Source of the DNA: Synechococcus sp. CS-1331
Lineage (GTDB): Bacteria > Cyanobacteriota > Cyanobacteriia > PCC-6307 > Cyanobiaceae
Direction: 5' to 3'
Length of the DNA stretch: 42,545 nucleotides
NCBI GenBank assembly: GCA_025127975.1
Contig: JAHLYQ010000026.1
Span: forward strand, 1 to 42,545
Position 1 is the stretch's first letter. Every line of letters begins with the position of its first letter. The translations under genes and the position numbers were made by a program. This document shows positions 18,152 to 26,662 of this stretch, in pieces. The notes under the pieces are model-generated. The model ran no database searches. It had not been told where the DNA came from and saw nothing but the letters and a program-made list of their open reading frames with translations.

Positions 18152-18412
18152 TCACTGAAAGCGATACCCGTGACTACCCAGCGTCGCCCAGAACTTCCAG
18201 GTAGCCTCTTGATTGCCCATAAGCTCCCGCGATCCTGGGCTCCCGCACTCTGTACGGTATACAGAAGAAAAGCGTATGTAGACGCGATTAGTCATCTCAT
18301 CAACCATCGAGAAGCGCCTGGTGTATTTGTCAAAATTGAGGGCATGAAAGGTGCCGCAGAGCCTGGTCTTGAGGTTGCCCAGTACAGTGATTAACCAGCT
18401 AAACTGCGGCAT
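18152..18412 (-). pseudogene. decayed C-terminal piece of an IS1595/ISXO2-type transposase
   Basis: The 86-residue frame starts FSWLITVLGNLKTRLCGTFH and continues ALNFDKYTRRF. This resembles the conserved C-terminal segment of IS1595-type transposases (typically a VLGNLK, then GTYHAF, then KYARRY pattern). After RRF the similarity is lost, and there is no upstream catalytic part, because the neighbouring frame encodes an unrelated small protein. It is read as the scar of a past insertion. The assignment comes from remembered family patterns and needs a profile search. Confidence 0.5.
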
Positions 18413-18415
18413 GCT

Positions 18416-18679
18416 TTAAATGGTGAAGAATGCTTTTTGGTTGCAGTCCGCTGCGGTCACGGCGCGGGAGCAGGTCAGGCCACTGGAGAGCACCTGGCTG
18501 TTGCGAACGAAGTGGCAATTGGCCCACTTGTCGATCGCCTCTGAGCTGAAGCCACTTAAGTCGGTGGTTCTGACGTGAATCGGATGCCCTGCCTGGTTCG
18601 AAGGGACGGCCGCAACGATGGGGTCTTGTTCTATGCCCCCCGCAGCTGCTGCACTGATAGCGCATGAGCCTTCTGCCAT
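18416..18679 (-). CDS. unrecognised 87-residue protein
   Basis: The gene has an AAGGA ribosome site seven bases before the ATG, one of the better sites in the island, which supports translation. The product is Ala/Ser-rich at its N-terminus (MAEGSCAISAAAAGGIEQDP), then polar, with cysteines at 6, 55, 70 and 79, and ends CSRAVTAADCNQKAFFTI. There is no signal peptide or membrane segment. Residues 34-40 (IHVRTTD) are identical to a motif in the fucosyltransferase-like protein encoded at 19044, which could be chance or a shared fragment. No family is recognised. Confidence 0.5.
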   Translation of the reverse strand: MAEGSCAISAAAAGGIEQDPIVAAVPSNQAGHPIHVRTTDLSGFSSEAIDKWANCHFVRNSQVLSSGLTCSRAVTAADCNQKAFFTI

Positions 18680-18693
18680 AGACTAGTCCTTGA

Positions 18694-19043
18694 TTGTGGT
18701 CACCCCAGCGCGGACAGCGAAAACTCCTTCGGCCTGCGAGTCTTTTTCAGTGCAGCGAATGCTTCGCAGAAGCCCAGGGGCTACACATCACTCCACGGTG
18801 CTGTAGAGACGCAGAAACTCAGGGAGGGGAGGTCCTTCTGAGGCTGAATGATGCTGTGCGCCATGATCTGAGTGGTATTTGTGTGCCGGTCTGTGCGGCC
18901 AGTCCGAAGGTCGTGCAGCGAGCTGGGTAATCAAGAGCAGTCTATTCATTCGGCCGGAAGAAGTGCTGGAAGCAAAGGGCACCTTGAAAAATTGTTGTTT
19001 GTGATGACCGAATTGCAATCCTGGGCAAAAGCATGCATAAGTT
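18694..19043. other. gene-free stretch within the glycan island
   Basis: About 350 bases with short frames in several phases but none with family resemblance or a ribosome site. Composition is intermediate between island and core. It may hold further debris from the IS1595-type insertion, but I could not align any part to a transposase. Confidence 0.35.
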
Positions 19044-19886
19044 TTATGGACCGAGGCGCGTTGATTCCGAATTTTTCAACAGACCCTCAAGTTGGTTGTA
19101 TTGCATTTTTAATCCTCCAACCAAGCCTGCAAAGCGAGAAAATTCTGATGGAACAGATCGAATTAAATAGGCGCACTTGGAAAGGGCAAAAAAATCAATG
19201 AGCATGTCATCGGCTCCCGTTTGCCTTAGTATTGAACTGTCGTATTTAGCTGAAGAATTCCAACTCAACTTGAGGTCCGTATGTTTTGCCAGTAGGGAGA
19301 CCCAGTTTTCTCTCGCCACAAGGCTATCGCAAGCCAGATAGGCATGGGAATATCCATATTTTTGCTGGGCTAAGTGTATCGAATCTAGGATGGAGCGACT
19401 TGATTTGCCGTTGTCCCTTGCTTTGCCTTCCATAGGATGTGCCGAATCGGTTGTGCGCACATGAATTCCTATGTAATTTGCTCCAAGCGCAAGGGAATCG
19501 AGTTTTTTGCGAATATCAATAGAGCTTGGCCGCAGTCTTTTCATGTGTTTGTAGCCAAATCGCTTTATTGTTGTCCCCTTGGAGCAGTTGTGGTTGACCT
19601 CGAGGAGTTGGGGCAGCTGGCTGGCTCTCTGGTCTGATATAAATTCAAGCCCATCGAAGGAAATTATATTCGTAAGTTTCCAGGGAAAAGCATCACTGCT
19701 TTCTTCCTTGTAGCAGATTTGGTTGGCGCGATAAATGCTTGCTAGAAAAGCCATTAGGGCAATTCCGCGAAGCCGGTCGCCAAATCCAGTGCTACCTAAT
19801 TCATTAAACTGAATAAATTTATCGGGCGCAAATATATTAAGGGGCTGGGATGGTAGGGATTTGGCTAATTCGAATAAGGGGCGCAT
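19044..19886 (-). CDS. fucosyltransferase-like glycosyltransferase (GT-B, O-FucT/NodZ-like pattern)
   Basis: A 280-residue protein with an N-terminal GSTGFGDRLRGIALMAFLAS nucleotide-sugar fold start, a central YIGIHVRTTDSAHPMEGKA motif and a C-terminal DMLIDFFALSKCAYLIRSVP then SEFSRFAGLVGG. This series (GxGxRLR, HxRxxD, D-x-F-x-LS-x-C, S-x-F-x-x-x-A) is the pattern of alpha-1,6 and O-fucosyltransferase-like enzymes using GDP-sugars. The exact donor and acceptor are unknown. It sits in the minus-strand glycan island upstream of the FkbM gene. Confidence 0.7.
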   Translation of the reverse strand: MRPLFELAKSLPSQPLNIFAPDKFIQFNELGSTGFGDRLRGIALMAFLASIYRANQICYKEESSDAFPWKLTNIISFDGLEFISDQRASQLPQLLEVNHNCSKGTTIKRFGYKHMKRLRPSSIDIRKKLDSLALGANYIGIHVRTTDSAHPMEGKARDNGKSSRSILDSIHLAQQKYGYSHAYLACDSLVARENWVSLLAKHTDLKLSWNSSAKYDSSILRQTGADDMLIDFFALSKCAYLIRSVPSEFSRFAGLVGGLKMQYNQLEGLLKNSESTRLGP

Positions 19887-19984
19887 CTGAGTACTTTATT
19901 GATTCGTTAATGAATTCTACGGCACGGCGTAAGGCGTGATTTTTTGGTCTGCCAAATGTAGCTTGGCAGATCTTTGCTGGGCGG

Positions 19985-20983
19985 CTAAGAGAAATTGCGG
20001 AGCTTTTTTCGTAGGCTTATTTCCATATTGCCAATTGACAGGCTCAAAATTGATGATTTGCTTATGGCGTCCTTGACGATCTCGGCTAAGGGGGTGTATG
20101 GGCAACTAGTTACCAGGGATGAATGCTGGAGGCCAGCTAATATTTCCAGAGGAAGTCCCAGGCTTTCCATCGGAACGACCGCCCAGGTTTCATGGGTGGA
20201 TAACCGAGGGAACAGGGAGGCCCTGCTAGCAATTAATTCGTCAATTTTGGTCAGCCTGGCTTGTTGTACCGCAGCCTCTTGGTGTGAAAAGCTCGCCAGC
20301 TTTTGATTTAGTAATTCTTTGTCGCCCATGTATGAAAAATGCCAGCCGCCTAAGGGCACACTCATGCGTAGGAGGTCTTCGTCGTTTAGGTGACGGTGTT
20401 TGCGGCCGCGAAGATTTCTACCCGTAGTTCGCATGCGGCTCATGGGCACTTGGTGAACAGCCTTGGTGGCTGTGGTGCCTAGCCAGGGAAGTTTCCTTGA
20501 AAAAACAAGCTCATAATTGAGTCGAAAGTAAAACAGTCGTTGTTCAAGTACTGCTAGTTTTTTTCCGTCGCTTTGTTGGAGTGCCATAACTGCTCTCCCA
20601 ATAGCCTCGGGAGATGGGATTTCGTCGATATCTGAGAGAAAAATGATGTCATCATTGCTTGTTGAAAGATTGTGGGCTGGCTCGAAAAGCGCATCACGCT
20701 GAAAGTTTTCCCTTTCCAAGGGAGTAGCATTATGCGGCAAATGCACCTTTTTAACCGTTACCTTGGGATGGTTCACAATGTCTGCTGCGTGCTCCAGGTT
20801 CAGCAGGCATTCCTTCTCTAGGCCAGTATGGGTTTGATGAGCTTCGGCAATTACAAAGTGGTCAACATGGGCCGATAGCATGTTGATGCGCAGGCGCAGC
20901 AGCTCAAGCTCATTGAAAAAAGTAAAGCAGTCTATTATTTTGTAGTGGCGAGAGGGGGCGGCTTTATTCATTTTCTGAATGCT
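19985..20983 (-). CDS. glycosyltransferase family 17 protein
   Basis: About 332 residues. The GT17 hallmarks are IIDCFTFFNELELLRLRINM, HFVIAEAHQTHTG and the metal-binding acidic motif IIFLSDIDEIPSPEAI. Eukaryotic GT17 enzymes add beta-1,4-GlcNAc; bacterial members sit in surface polysaccharide clusters with unknown acceptors. An ATG at 20986 overlaps the stop of the upstream GT32 gene by four bases, giving a 333-residue product; the reported end allows a shift of one codon. No membrane segment, so likely cytoplasmic or peripheral. Confidence 0.85.
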   Translation of the reverse strand, partial: SIQKMNKAAPSRHYKIIDCFTFFNELELLRLRINMLSAHVDHFVIAEAHQTHTGLEKECLLNLEHAADIVNHPKVTVKKVHLPHNATPLERENFQRDALFEPAHNLSTSNDDIIFLSDIDEIPSPEAIGRAVMALQQSDGKKLAVLEQRLFYFRLNYELVFSRKLPWLGTTATKAVHQVPMSRMRTTGRNLRGRKHRHLNDEDLLRMSVPLGGWHFSYMGDKELLNQKLASFSHQEAAVQQARLTKIDELIASRASLFPRLSTHETWAVVPMESLGLPLEILAGLQHSSLVTSCPYTPLAEIVKDAISKSSILSLSIGNMEISLRKKLRNFS

Positions 20984-21852
20984 CATTTGCTGTGGTTGGC
21001 TTTCTGATTGCTTGTGTCTGCAATGAGTAGGCTATGGGCCTGCTCATTGATCCAATGTCCCGCGGGTTTATCTATGTATTGAAAAAACTTGTTCGAAAAG
21101 TTGCCTTGCAGGCAGGTATGCTTGGTAAAGCGCCAGCTGTGGGCGATATTTCCCAATATGTATTCGAAGACGGCCGGGCCGGAAATTGTATAGACATCGT
21201 TGCTTTTGTTGTGCTTAATGCGATCTAGAACTTCGCTGATGATTACCTGGATGGTTGGATTTTCTGGCCTACTTGCTATGAAGTAATTTGTAGCGGCGCC
21301 GTCTTTGTATCGCAAGAACAGCGCGCTTGATTCGGCTGGTATAATTCTGTTTAAGGGCCAGACTAGGTGAGCATCGATGTCCATGTAAACGCCGCCATAT
21401 TTATAGAGCACCAGCAATCGCCAGAGATCTGCCTGGGCAGCTCCAATGGTCAGCCTGTTGTAAAGGCGCGATGTTTCTCCGGGGAAGTGGTGCTCCACGA
21501 AGTCTTTGCGCATCTCCGTGGTGTGAAACTTGTAGTCATAGCCTGGGCTCAATAGTCGATTGCACAGCCAGCTGGCCTTGATTGGCAGGGTGACTCTATT
21601 TGTGTAGTTGGTTTGCCAAACTATTTTTGGAATGGCCTTGGAGTGAGGCTTGGCTCGGGCCTTGGCCTTGCTGCTGGCCGAGCCGATTTGTTTATTGATA
21701 GAGCTTCTTAGCAGGAATCGTTGACTTGGGAATAGCCAGTAGTGGAGGTAAAATATGGGCCGCAATCCATTGGCCAAAAACTTGATTCCTCGCCCGCCAA
21801 GGTAGGCTGCGATTGCATCACGCTTTGACTGGCCAGGCACAATATTCAACAA
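20983..21852 (-). CDS. GT32/OCH1-like glycosyltransferase with DXD motif; TTG start
   Basis: From the TTG at 21852 the protein has 289 residues. Motifs are AIPKIVWQTNYTNR, then AAQADLWRLLVLYKYGGVYM and DIDAHLVW, where the DID is the metal/nucleotide-sugar motif of Gly_transf_sug (GT32) enzymes. The open frame runs to 22047, but there it would overlap the next gene. A strong AGGAGG (plus-strand cctcct, 21861-21866) lies eight bases before the TTG, so this start is preferred. It overlaps the GT17 start as ATGA, so the two are co-transcribed and probably coupled. Confidence 0.85.
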   Translation of the reverse strand: MLNIVPGQSKRDAIAAYLGGRGIKFLANGLRPIFYLHYWLFPSQRFLLRSSINKQIGSASSKAKARAKPHSKAIPKIVWQTNYTNRVTLPIKASWLCNRLLSPGYDYKFHTTEMRKDFVEHHFPGETSRLYNRLTIGAAQADLWRLLVLYKYGGVYMDIDAHLVWPLNRIIPAESSALFLRYKDGAATNYFIASRPENPTIQVIISEVLDRIKHNKSNDVYTISGPAVFEYILGNIAHSWRFTKHTCLQGNFSNKFFQYIDKPAGHWINEQAHSLLIADTSNQKANHSK

Positions 21853-21860
21853 GCAGAGAT

Positions 21861-21866
21861 CCTCCT
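21861..21866 (-). promoter_or_regulatory. strong Shine-Dalgarno deciding a TTG start
   Basis: Minus-strand AGGAGG preceded by AAA is eight bases from a TTG in the GT32 frame. No ATG is available downstream near the conserved region, and the upstream ATG at 22047 would overlap the end of the amine oxidase gene. Confidence 0.7.
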
Positions 21867-21964
21867 TTGCGAAAATTTTGCCAGAGTCCCCTGCCGCCTC
21901 CCGGGCGTGATCCAATTGGGTGGCGCAACACTCTTGCGTAACAGGCTGGCGCAGTACCCGGGCA

Positions 21965-23398
21965 TCAGCTGCTCTCGAAATCCTGGTTCTTGGCCAAGGT
22001 TTGGCTTGTCCCTTTGCCTTTGCCAGCCAGCTCCTGCACCTGTTCACTGGCGGCCAGCCCCGCCTCGATTGCCCCCTCGAAATAGCCAGGCCAGCGGCTG
22101 GCAGCTTCGGTGCCGGCCCACACCACCCGGCCGTGGGGTTGTTGCCACACCGGTCCGTAGCGGCTCCAGGCGCCGGGGCTCAAGAAGCTGGTGAAGGCGC
22201 CGCCGCTCCAGCTCTCCTCGTTCCAGTTATGCAGCACCAGCTCGCTGGGTTCGGCGGCCTCCGGGCCCCATAGCAGGGCCAGATCCTGCAGGACGACGCG
22301 CCTCCGTTCGGCTTCCGGTAGGCGCTGCCAGGCCACGGCCCGGTCGCCGGCGATGAAGCAGCTCAGCTGGCCCGGGCCGTCTGGGGGTGAGCTGTCGACG
22401 CTGAGCTCCAGGGCGGCCAGGTTGCCGATGCCGAGGCCATTGAGGCCCCGCTCGCGCCAGAAGGGCCGCGGATAAAGGGCCAGCACCTTCACCATCGAGC
22501 CCATCGGTGAGCGCTGCAGCAGGCCCTGCCATTCCGGCGGTAGCGCTGGGCTGAAGCGGATTCCCAATCGCAGCGCGGGCGGGATCGCAACCACCGCCGC
22601 CGCCGCCGTGATCCGATCCCCCTCGCCAAAGGTCACCCGCACGCCCCCACCGTTCTGCTCGATCGCCCCCACCGGCGCCCCCAGCTGGATCAGCGGCCCC
22701 AGCTCGGCCGCCAGCCGCTCGGCCACCTGGGCCGCCCCCCCATGCACCAGCCAGGCCTCCGGCGTTTCCTGCTGGGGTGCAACGGCCTGGCTCCAGGCCA
22801 GGTGCAGGATCGAGCTCTCGTGGGGTTCAAAGCCGCCCGATCCCCCCACCCGTGCCAGCCAGGCCAGCGGGTAGCGGGCCAGTTGGCCGGCCCCCTGGCG
22901 CTCTAGCCAGCCAGCGATGCTGAGCTGGTCGAGCTCGGCGGCAGCGGGGCCGCTCCAGGGCTGCCCTGGGGGCACTTGGGCCACCAGCTGCTGAAAGCGC
23001 CGTTGCAGGGCCAGGGCCTCAGCCACCTCGCCAGCCGGCAGGCCCAGTTGTTCCGGCCGGAAGAACAGCAGGCTGGAGCCAAAGTCGTGTTCAACGCCAG
23101 CTCGATGGGCCGTGCCGTTCCAGTGGAAAATCCCTTCGCCTGCGTAATAGGTGGGGTAGCGCTGCAGGCCAAACTCCCCCAGCAGCTCCAGCAGGCGCTG
23201 GTGCGTGGCGCCCACCCACTGGCCGCCCAGATCCAGCGGCAGGCCCATGGCGCTGGGGCGGCCCCACATCCTGCCGCCGCAGCGTTGCCGTGCCTCCAGC
23301 AACCGCACCTGCAGGCCCCGCCGATGCAGGTCGCGGGCGCAGACCAGCCCGGAGAGGCCGGCGCCCACCACCACCACATCGACCGTGCCAGTCCCCAT
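21965..23398 (-). CDS. flavin-containing amine oxidase (MAO/polyamine oxidase family)
   Basis: A 477-residue FAD enzyme. The N-terminal dinucleotide-binding site is VDVVVVGAGLSGLVCARDL, followed by LLEARQRCGGRMWG and DLGGQWVGATHQRL, a pattern typical of flavin monoamine oxidases. The C-terminal FAD segment is VVWAGTEAASRWPGYFEGAI. Members oxidise amines, polyamines or amino acids to aldehydes with H2O2 release. It is divergent from an ABC operon of the spermidine/putrescine type, which suggests polyamine turnover (inference). No signal peptide is seen. Confidence 0.85.
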   Translation of the reverse strand: MGTGTVDVVVVGAGLSGLVCARDLHRRGLQVRLLEARQRCGGRMWGRPSAMGLPLDLGGQWVGATHQRLLELLGEFGLQRYPTYYAGEGIFHWNGTAHRAGVEHDFGSSLLFFRPEQLGLPAGEVAEALALQRRFQQLVAQVPPGQPWSGPAAAELDQLSIAGWLERQGAGQLARYPLAWLARVGGSGGFEPHESSILHLAWSQAVAPQQETPEAWLVHGGAAQVAERLAAELGPLIQLGAPVGAIEQNGGGVRVTFGEGDRITAAAAVVAIPPALRLGIRFSPALPPEWQGLLQRSPMGSMVKVLALYPRPFWRERGLNGLGIGNLAALELSVDSSPPDGPGQLSCFIAGDRAVAWQRLPEAERRRVVLQDLALLWGPEAAEPSELVLHNWNEESWSGGAFTSFLSPGAWSRYGPVWQQPHGRVVWAGTEAASRWPGYFEGAIEAGLAASEQVQELAGKGKGTSQTLAKNQDFESS

Positions 23399-23483
23399 TT
23401 AATAAGTGCCCAGAAGCCCAGATGAACAGTGCCACTGGCAAGGGATTGCTAAACAGGTGCGCCGTTGCGCGCCAGTTTTGCCC

Positions 23484-24593
23484 TTGAACCCTGGCACGCT
23501 CCAGCCCGATCGCCAAGCTCCGCTGCAGCGGCCGGGGGATAGGCCTGTCATTGAGCTCGAGAAGGTCAGCCTTCGTTTTGGCGGCCAATTCAGTGGCCAG
23601 TTGGGTGGCCAATTCGCAGGCCAGTTCGCGGTGGAGGAGCTCAGCCTCTCGATCGCCCCGGGGGAATTCTTTTCCCTGCTGGGCCCCTCCGGCAGCGGTA
23701 AGTCCACCACCCTGCGCCTGATCGCCGGCTTCGAGCACCCCGATGGGGGGCGGATCCGCCTGCAGGGCCTGGATCTCACCGGGGCCCCGCCGCACCGCCG
23801 GCCCGTGAACATGGTGTTTCAGAACTATGCCCTCTTCCCCCACCTCGATGTGTGGGACAACGTGGCCTTTGGCCCCCGATCCCAGCGGTTGGCGGCACCG
23901 CAGATCCGCCGCCGAGTGGGGGAGATTCTCGAAGTGGTGCGGCTTTCGGAGCTGGCACGCCGGCGTCCCCACGAGCTTTCCGGTGGCCAGCAACAGCGGG
24001 TGGCGTTGGCGCGGGCGCTGGTGAACGCCCCTGCGGCCCTGCTGCTCGATGAACCGCTCGGGGCCCTCGACCCCGACCTGCGCCGCGTGATGCGCTCGGA
24101 GCTGCAGCGCATCCAGCGGGAGCTGGGCATCACCTTCCTGCTCGTCACCCACGACCGGGAAGAGGCCCTCAGCCTCAGCGACCGGCTGGCGGTGCTGCAC
24201 CAGGGAAGGCTGGAGCAGGTGGGCACGCCGCGCCAGCTCTATGACCGCCCCTGCAGCGCCGTGGTGGCCACCTTCCTGGGGGCCGCCAACCTGCTGCCGG
24301 ATAGTTCGGCTGGGGGCCTGCGGCTGCTGCGGCCCGAGCGGCTGCGGCTGAGTGAAACGCCACCCCAGCAGGGGGAGTGCGGGCTGCGGGCCCAGGTGCG
24401 GGAGCTGGCCTTCCAAGGGGCCACGGTGGAGGTCCGCCTGGCCGGCAGAGATGGTTTGGCTGGCAGAGATGGTCTGGCCCTGATCGCCATCGACACCAGC
24501 GCCAACCTGCCGGAGAATCTGTGCGTTGGCTCCGAGCTCTGGTGTCGTTGGAACCACGCCGATACCCATCGGTTGGCTGACTGCCCGCCCTGA
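23484..24593 (+). CDS. potA: ABC transporter ATPase, spermidine/putrescine (PotA) type
   Basis: The ATPase has Walker A GPSGSGKST, Q-loop MVFQNYALFPHL, signature LSGGQQQR, Walker B ALLLDEPLGALD and H-loop LLVTHDREEAL, followed by a C-terminal TOBE-like region. The start is uncertain: GTG at 23406, GTG at 23457 or TTG at 23484; the latest leaves room for a promoter next to the divergent oxidase. Between the first two strands there is an unusual GQF/GQL repeat insert (23583-23630), and a GRDGLA duplication lies in the TOBE region. It heads the potA-potD-potB-potC order and energises import at the plasma membrane. Confidence 0.88.
   Translation: MNPGTLQPDRQAPLQRPGDRPVIELEKVSLRFGGQFSGQLGGQFAGQFAVEELSLSIAPGEFFSLLGPSGSGKSTTLRLIAGFEHPDGGRIRLQGLDLTGAPPHRRPVNMVFQNYALFPHLDVWDNVAFGPRSQRLAAPQIRRRVGEILEVVRLSELARRRPHELSGGQQQRVALARALVNAPAALLLDEPLGALDPDLRRVMRSELQRIQRELGITFLLVTHDREEALSLSDRLAVLHQGRLEQVGTPRQLYDRPCSAVVATFLGAANLLPDSSAGGLRLLRPERLRLSETPPQQGECGLRAQVRELAFQGATVEVRLAGRDGLAGRDGLALIAIDTSANLPENLCVGSELWCRWNHADTHRLADCPP
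23583..23630 (+). repeat. four 12-nt tandem units inside the ABC ATPase gene
   Basis: Four in-frame units (ggccaattcagt, ggccagttgggt, ggccaattcgca, ggccagttcgcg) encode GQFS-GQLG-GQFA-GQFA in the loop before the VEELSLSIAPGEFF strand. Normal ATPases of this family have only a short turn here, so the repeat looks like a tolerated slippage expansion. Confidence 0.8.
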
Positions 24594-24609
24594 TCGTTGC
24601 TTTGACCTG

Positions 24610-25776
24610 ATGCCAGCCCAGTTGCCCCTTCTATCCAGCCAGTGCGGCCGTCGGCTCTTTCTGCAGCGTCTGGCCGCCACTGCCGCCGGTGCGGTGCTGG
24701 CACCCACCCTGCTGCAGGCCTGCAAGGGGAGTGGCAGTGGGAATGGCAGTGGCAGTGGGGAGTTGGTGATCTCCACCTTCCCCCTGTATATCGATCCCGA
24801 TGCCCCCGGCGCCCCGGGCAGCGTGAGCCGCTTCCGCCGGGACACCGGTATCCAGTTGCGCTACCTGGAAGACATCAACGACACCCGCCAGTTCTTTGCC
24901 CGGATCCGCCCCCAGCTGGCGGCAGGTCGGCCCCTGGTTCAGGACCTGATGGTGCTGCCCTCCTGGATGGCGCAGCGGTTGATCGGCCTGGGCTGGCTGG
25001 AGCCCTTGCCCCTGGCCCAGGTGCCCAACATCCGCAACCTGGTCCCCTATCTGGCCAATCCCCCCTGGGATCCGCAACAGCGTTACAGCCTGCCCTGGCA
25101 GTCGGGTATTGCCGGCATTGCCTACAACATCAAGGCGACTGGCCGGGAGCTGGCCAGCATCGATGACCTGTTCGATCCGGCCCTGCGGGGGCGGGTGTCG
25201 GCCCTGCTGGAGATGCGCGACACGATGGGCCTGCTGATGCTGGCCGACGGCCAGGACATCAGCCAGCCCACCTGGGCGGCTGCCCAGCCCAGCTTTGCTC
25301 GCCTGGAGCAGGCCCGCAAAGACGGCCAGATCCGCCGCTTCACCGGCAACGACTATCAAAACGATCTGCTGGCCGGCAACCTGGCGGCCTGCATCGGCTG
25401 GTCCGGCGATGTGGCCCAGCTGGTCCTCGAGCAGCCCGACCTGCGCTTCGTGGTGCCAGAAAGCGGCGGCGTGCTCTGGTCTGACGTGATGCTGATGCCG
25501 AAGGGCGCCCAGCACCGCCGCGAGGCAGCGGCCTGGATGAACTGGGTCTATGAGCCGGTGGAGGCGGCCCGTATCGCCGCGGCCGTGCAGTACATCTCGC
25601 CGGTGGTGGGGGTGCGCCAGCAGTTGGCCAAGGATCCGGCCACCGCCGCCCTGGCAGCCAATGAACTGATGTTCCCGGATGGGGCGATGCAGCAGCGGCT
25701 GCACAGCTTCGGTCCGCTCAGTGAGAGCGAAGAAGCCCGCTGGGAGGAGCGCTTTGCCAGCATCACCGAGGGCTGA
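24610..25776 (+). CDS. potD: polyamine-type ABC substrate-binding lipoprotein (PotD type), Tat-exported
   Basis: From the ATG at 24610 the product has 388 residues. It opens with a twin-arginine signal (CGRRLFLQRLAATAAGA) ending in a lipobox LLQAC, then a Gly/Ser-rich linker (KGSGSGNGSGSG). The mature domain is of the PotD/PotF kind: YLEDINDTRQFFARIRPQLA, PWQSGIAGIAYNI, FTGNDYQNDLLAGNLAACIG and PESGGVLWSDVMLMPKGA. It should be anchored to the outer leaflet of the plasma membrane and deliver ligand to the PotB/PotC permeases. Ligand identity (spermidine, putrescine or other) is not shown by sequence. Confidence 0.88.
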   Translation: MPAQLPLLSSQCGRRLFLQRLAATAAGAVLAPTLLQACKGSGSGNGSGSGELVISTFPLYIDPDAPGAPGSVSRFRRDTGIQLRYLEDINDTRQFFARIRPQLAAGRPLVQDLMVLPSWMAQRLIGLGWLEPLPLAQVPNIRNLVPYLANPPWDPQQRYSLPWQSGIAGIAYNIKATGRELASIDDLFDPALRGRVSALLEMRDTMGLLMLADGQDISQPTWAAAQPSFARLEQARKDGQIRRFTGNDYQNDLLAGNLAACIGWSGDVAQLVLEQPDLRFVVPESGGVLWSDVMLMPKGAQHRREAAAWMNWVYEPVEAARIAAAVQYISPVVGVRQQLAKDPATAALAANELMFPDGAMQQRLHSFGPLSESEEARWEERFASITEG

Positions 25777-26662
25777 GGCCGCAGCCAGGGCCAGGCGCTT
25801 CTGGCCCTGGCTGCTGCTGGCGCCCGGCCTGCTGTGGCTGCTGGGGCTTTACCTGCTCCCCCTGCTGGGCCTGGTGCCGCTGTCGCTGTCGGAGCCGCTC
25901 AGCCGCTTCGGGCTGGAGACGGTGTTTCGCGGTCGACTGGCCACCTATCTGGAGGTGCTGCAGGCCTACGGCCCGATCCTCTGGCGCTCGTTTGGCTATG
26001 CCGCCAGCGCCACCGCCATCGGCCTGCTGCTGGCCTATCCGCTCGCCTTCGCCATCCGCTTCCGCGGCGGCCGCTGGCAGCCCCTGCTGATCGGCCTGGT
26101 GGTGTTGCCTTCGCTCACCTCCTACCTCGTGCGGGCGATCGCCTGGACCAGCCTGCTGGGCGACAACGGGCCCGTGCTGGCGCTGCTGCAGAGCCTGGAT
26201 CTCACCGCGGCGTTCAACGGCCTGGGGCTGCTGCGGGACGGTCGGCTGTTGAACACCCCCACCGCGGTGATCCTGGGGCTGCTCACCAACCAGCTCCCGT
26301 TTCTGGTCTTGCCGCTGGTGCTGGCGATGGAGCGGATCCAGCCCTGTCTGCTGGAGGCCGCTGCCGATCTCCACGCCGGAGCCTGGCGGCGCTTCACCCA
26401 GGTGGTGTGGCCCCTTTCCCGGCCTGGCCTGGCCGCCGGCATCCTGCTGGGCCTGATCCCCGCCGCCGGCGATGTGGTCAACCCCCTGTTCCTCGGTGGC
26501 CCGAATGAGCGGATGGTCGCCAACACGATCGACAACCTGCTTTTGGTGCAGCTGCAGGCGCCGCGGGCGGCGGCGCTCACCCTGGTGTTGATGGCCCTGG
26601 TAACCCTGGCGGTGCTGGTGCAGCTGCGGGGCCGTGGTCTCGACGGGCTGCCGCTGCCATGA
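25754..26662 (+). CDS. potB: ABC transporter permease, PotB type; TTG start
   Basis: About 302 residues with six membrane segments and the permease EAA-like loop LLEAAADLHAGAWRRFTQVV. The open frame extends back into potD to 25679, but a GGGAGGAG ribosome site at 25742-25749 places the start at the TTG at 25754 (LPASPRAEAAARARRFWPWL), overlapping the potD end by 23 bases. It pairs with PotC to form the membrane channel. Confidence 0.87.
   Translation: MPASPRAEAAARARRFWPWLLLAPGLLWLLGLYLLPLLGLVPLSLSEPLSRFGLETVFRGRLATYLEVLQAYGPILWRSFGYAASATAIGLLLAYPLAFAIRFRGGRWQPLLIGLVVLPSLTSYLVRAIAWTSLLGDNGPVLALLQSLDLTAAFNGLGLLRDGRLLNTPTAVILGLLTNQLPFLVLPLVLAMERIQPCLLEAAADLHAGAWRRFTQVVWPLSRPGLAAGILLGLIPAAGDVVNPLFLGGPNERMVANTIDNLLLVQLQAPRAAALTLVLMALVTLAVLVQLRGRGLDGLPLP

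Noticed and set aside
21853..22047. N-terminal extension of the GT32 gene from the ATG at 22047
   Set aside because: It overlaps the amine oxidase gene, is basic and unlike the family, and a strong ribosome site marks the TTG at 21852.
23091..24845. 584-residue minus-strand open frame
   Set aside because: It covers the ABC ATPase gene and the oxidase start antisense; composition is that of a GC-rich shadow.
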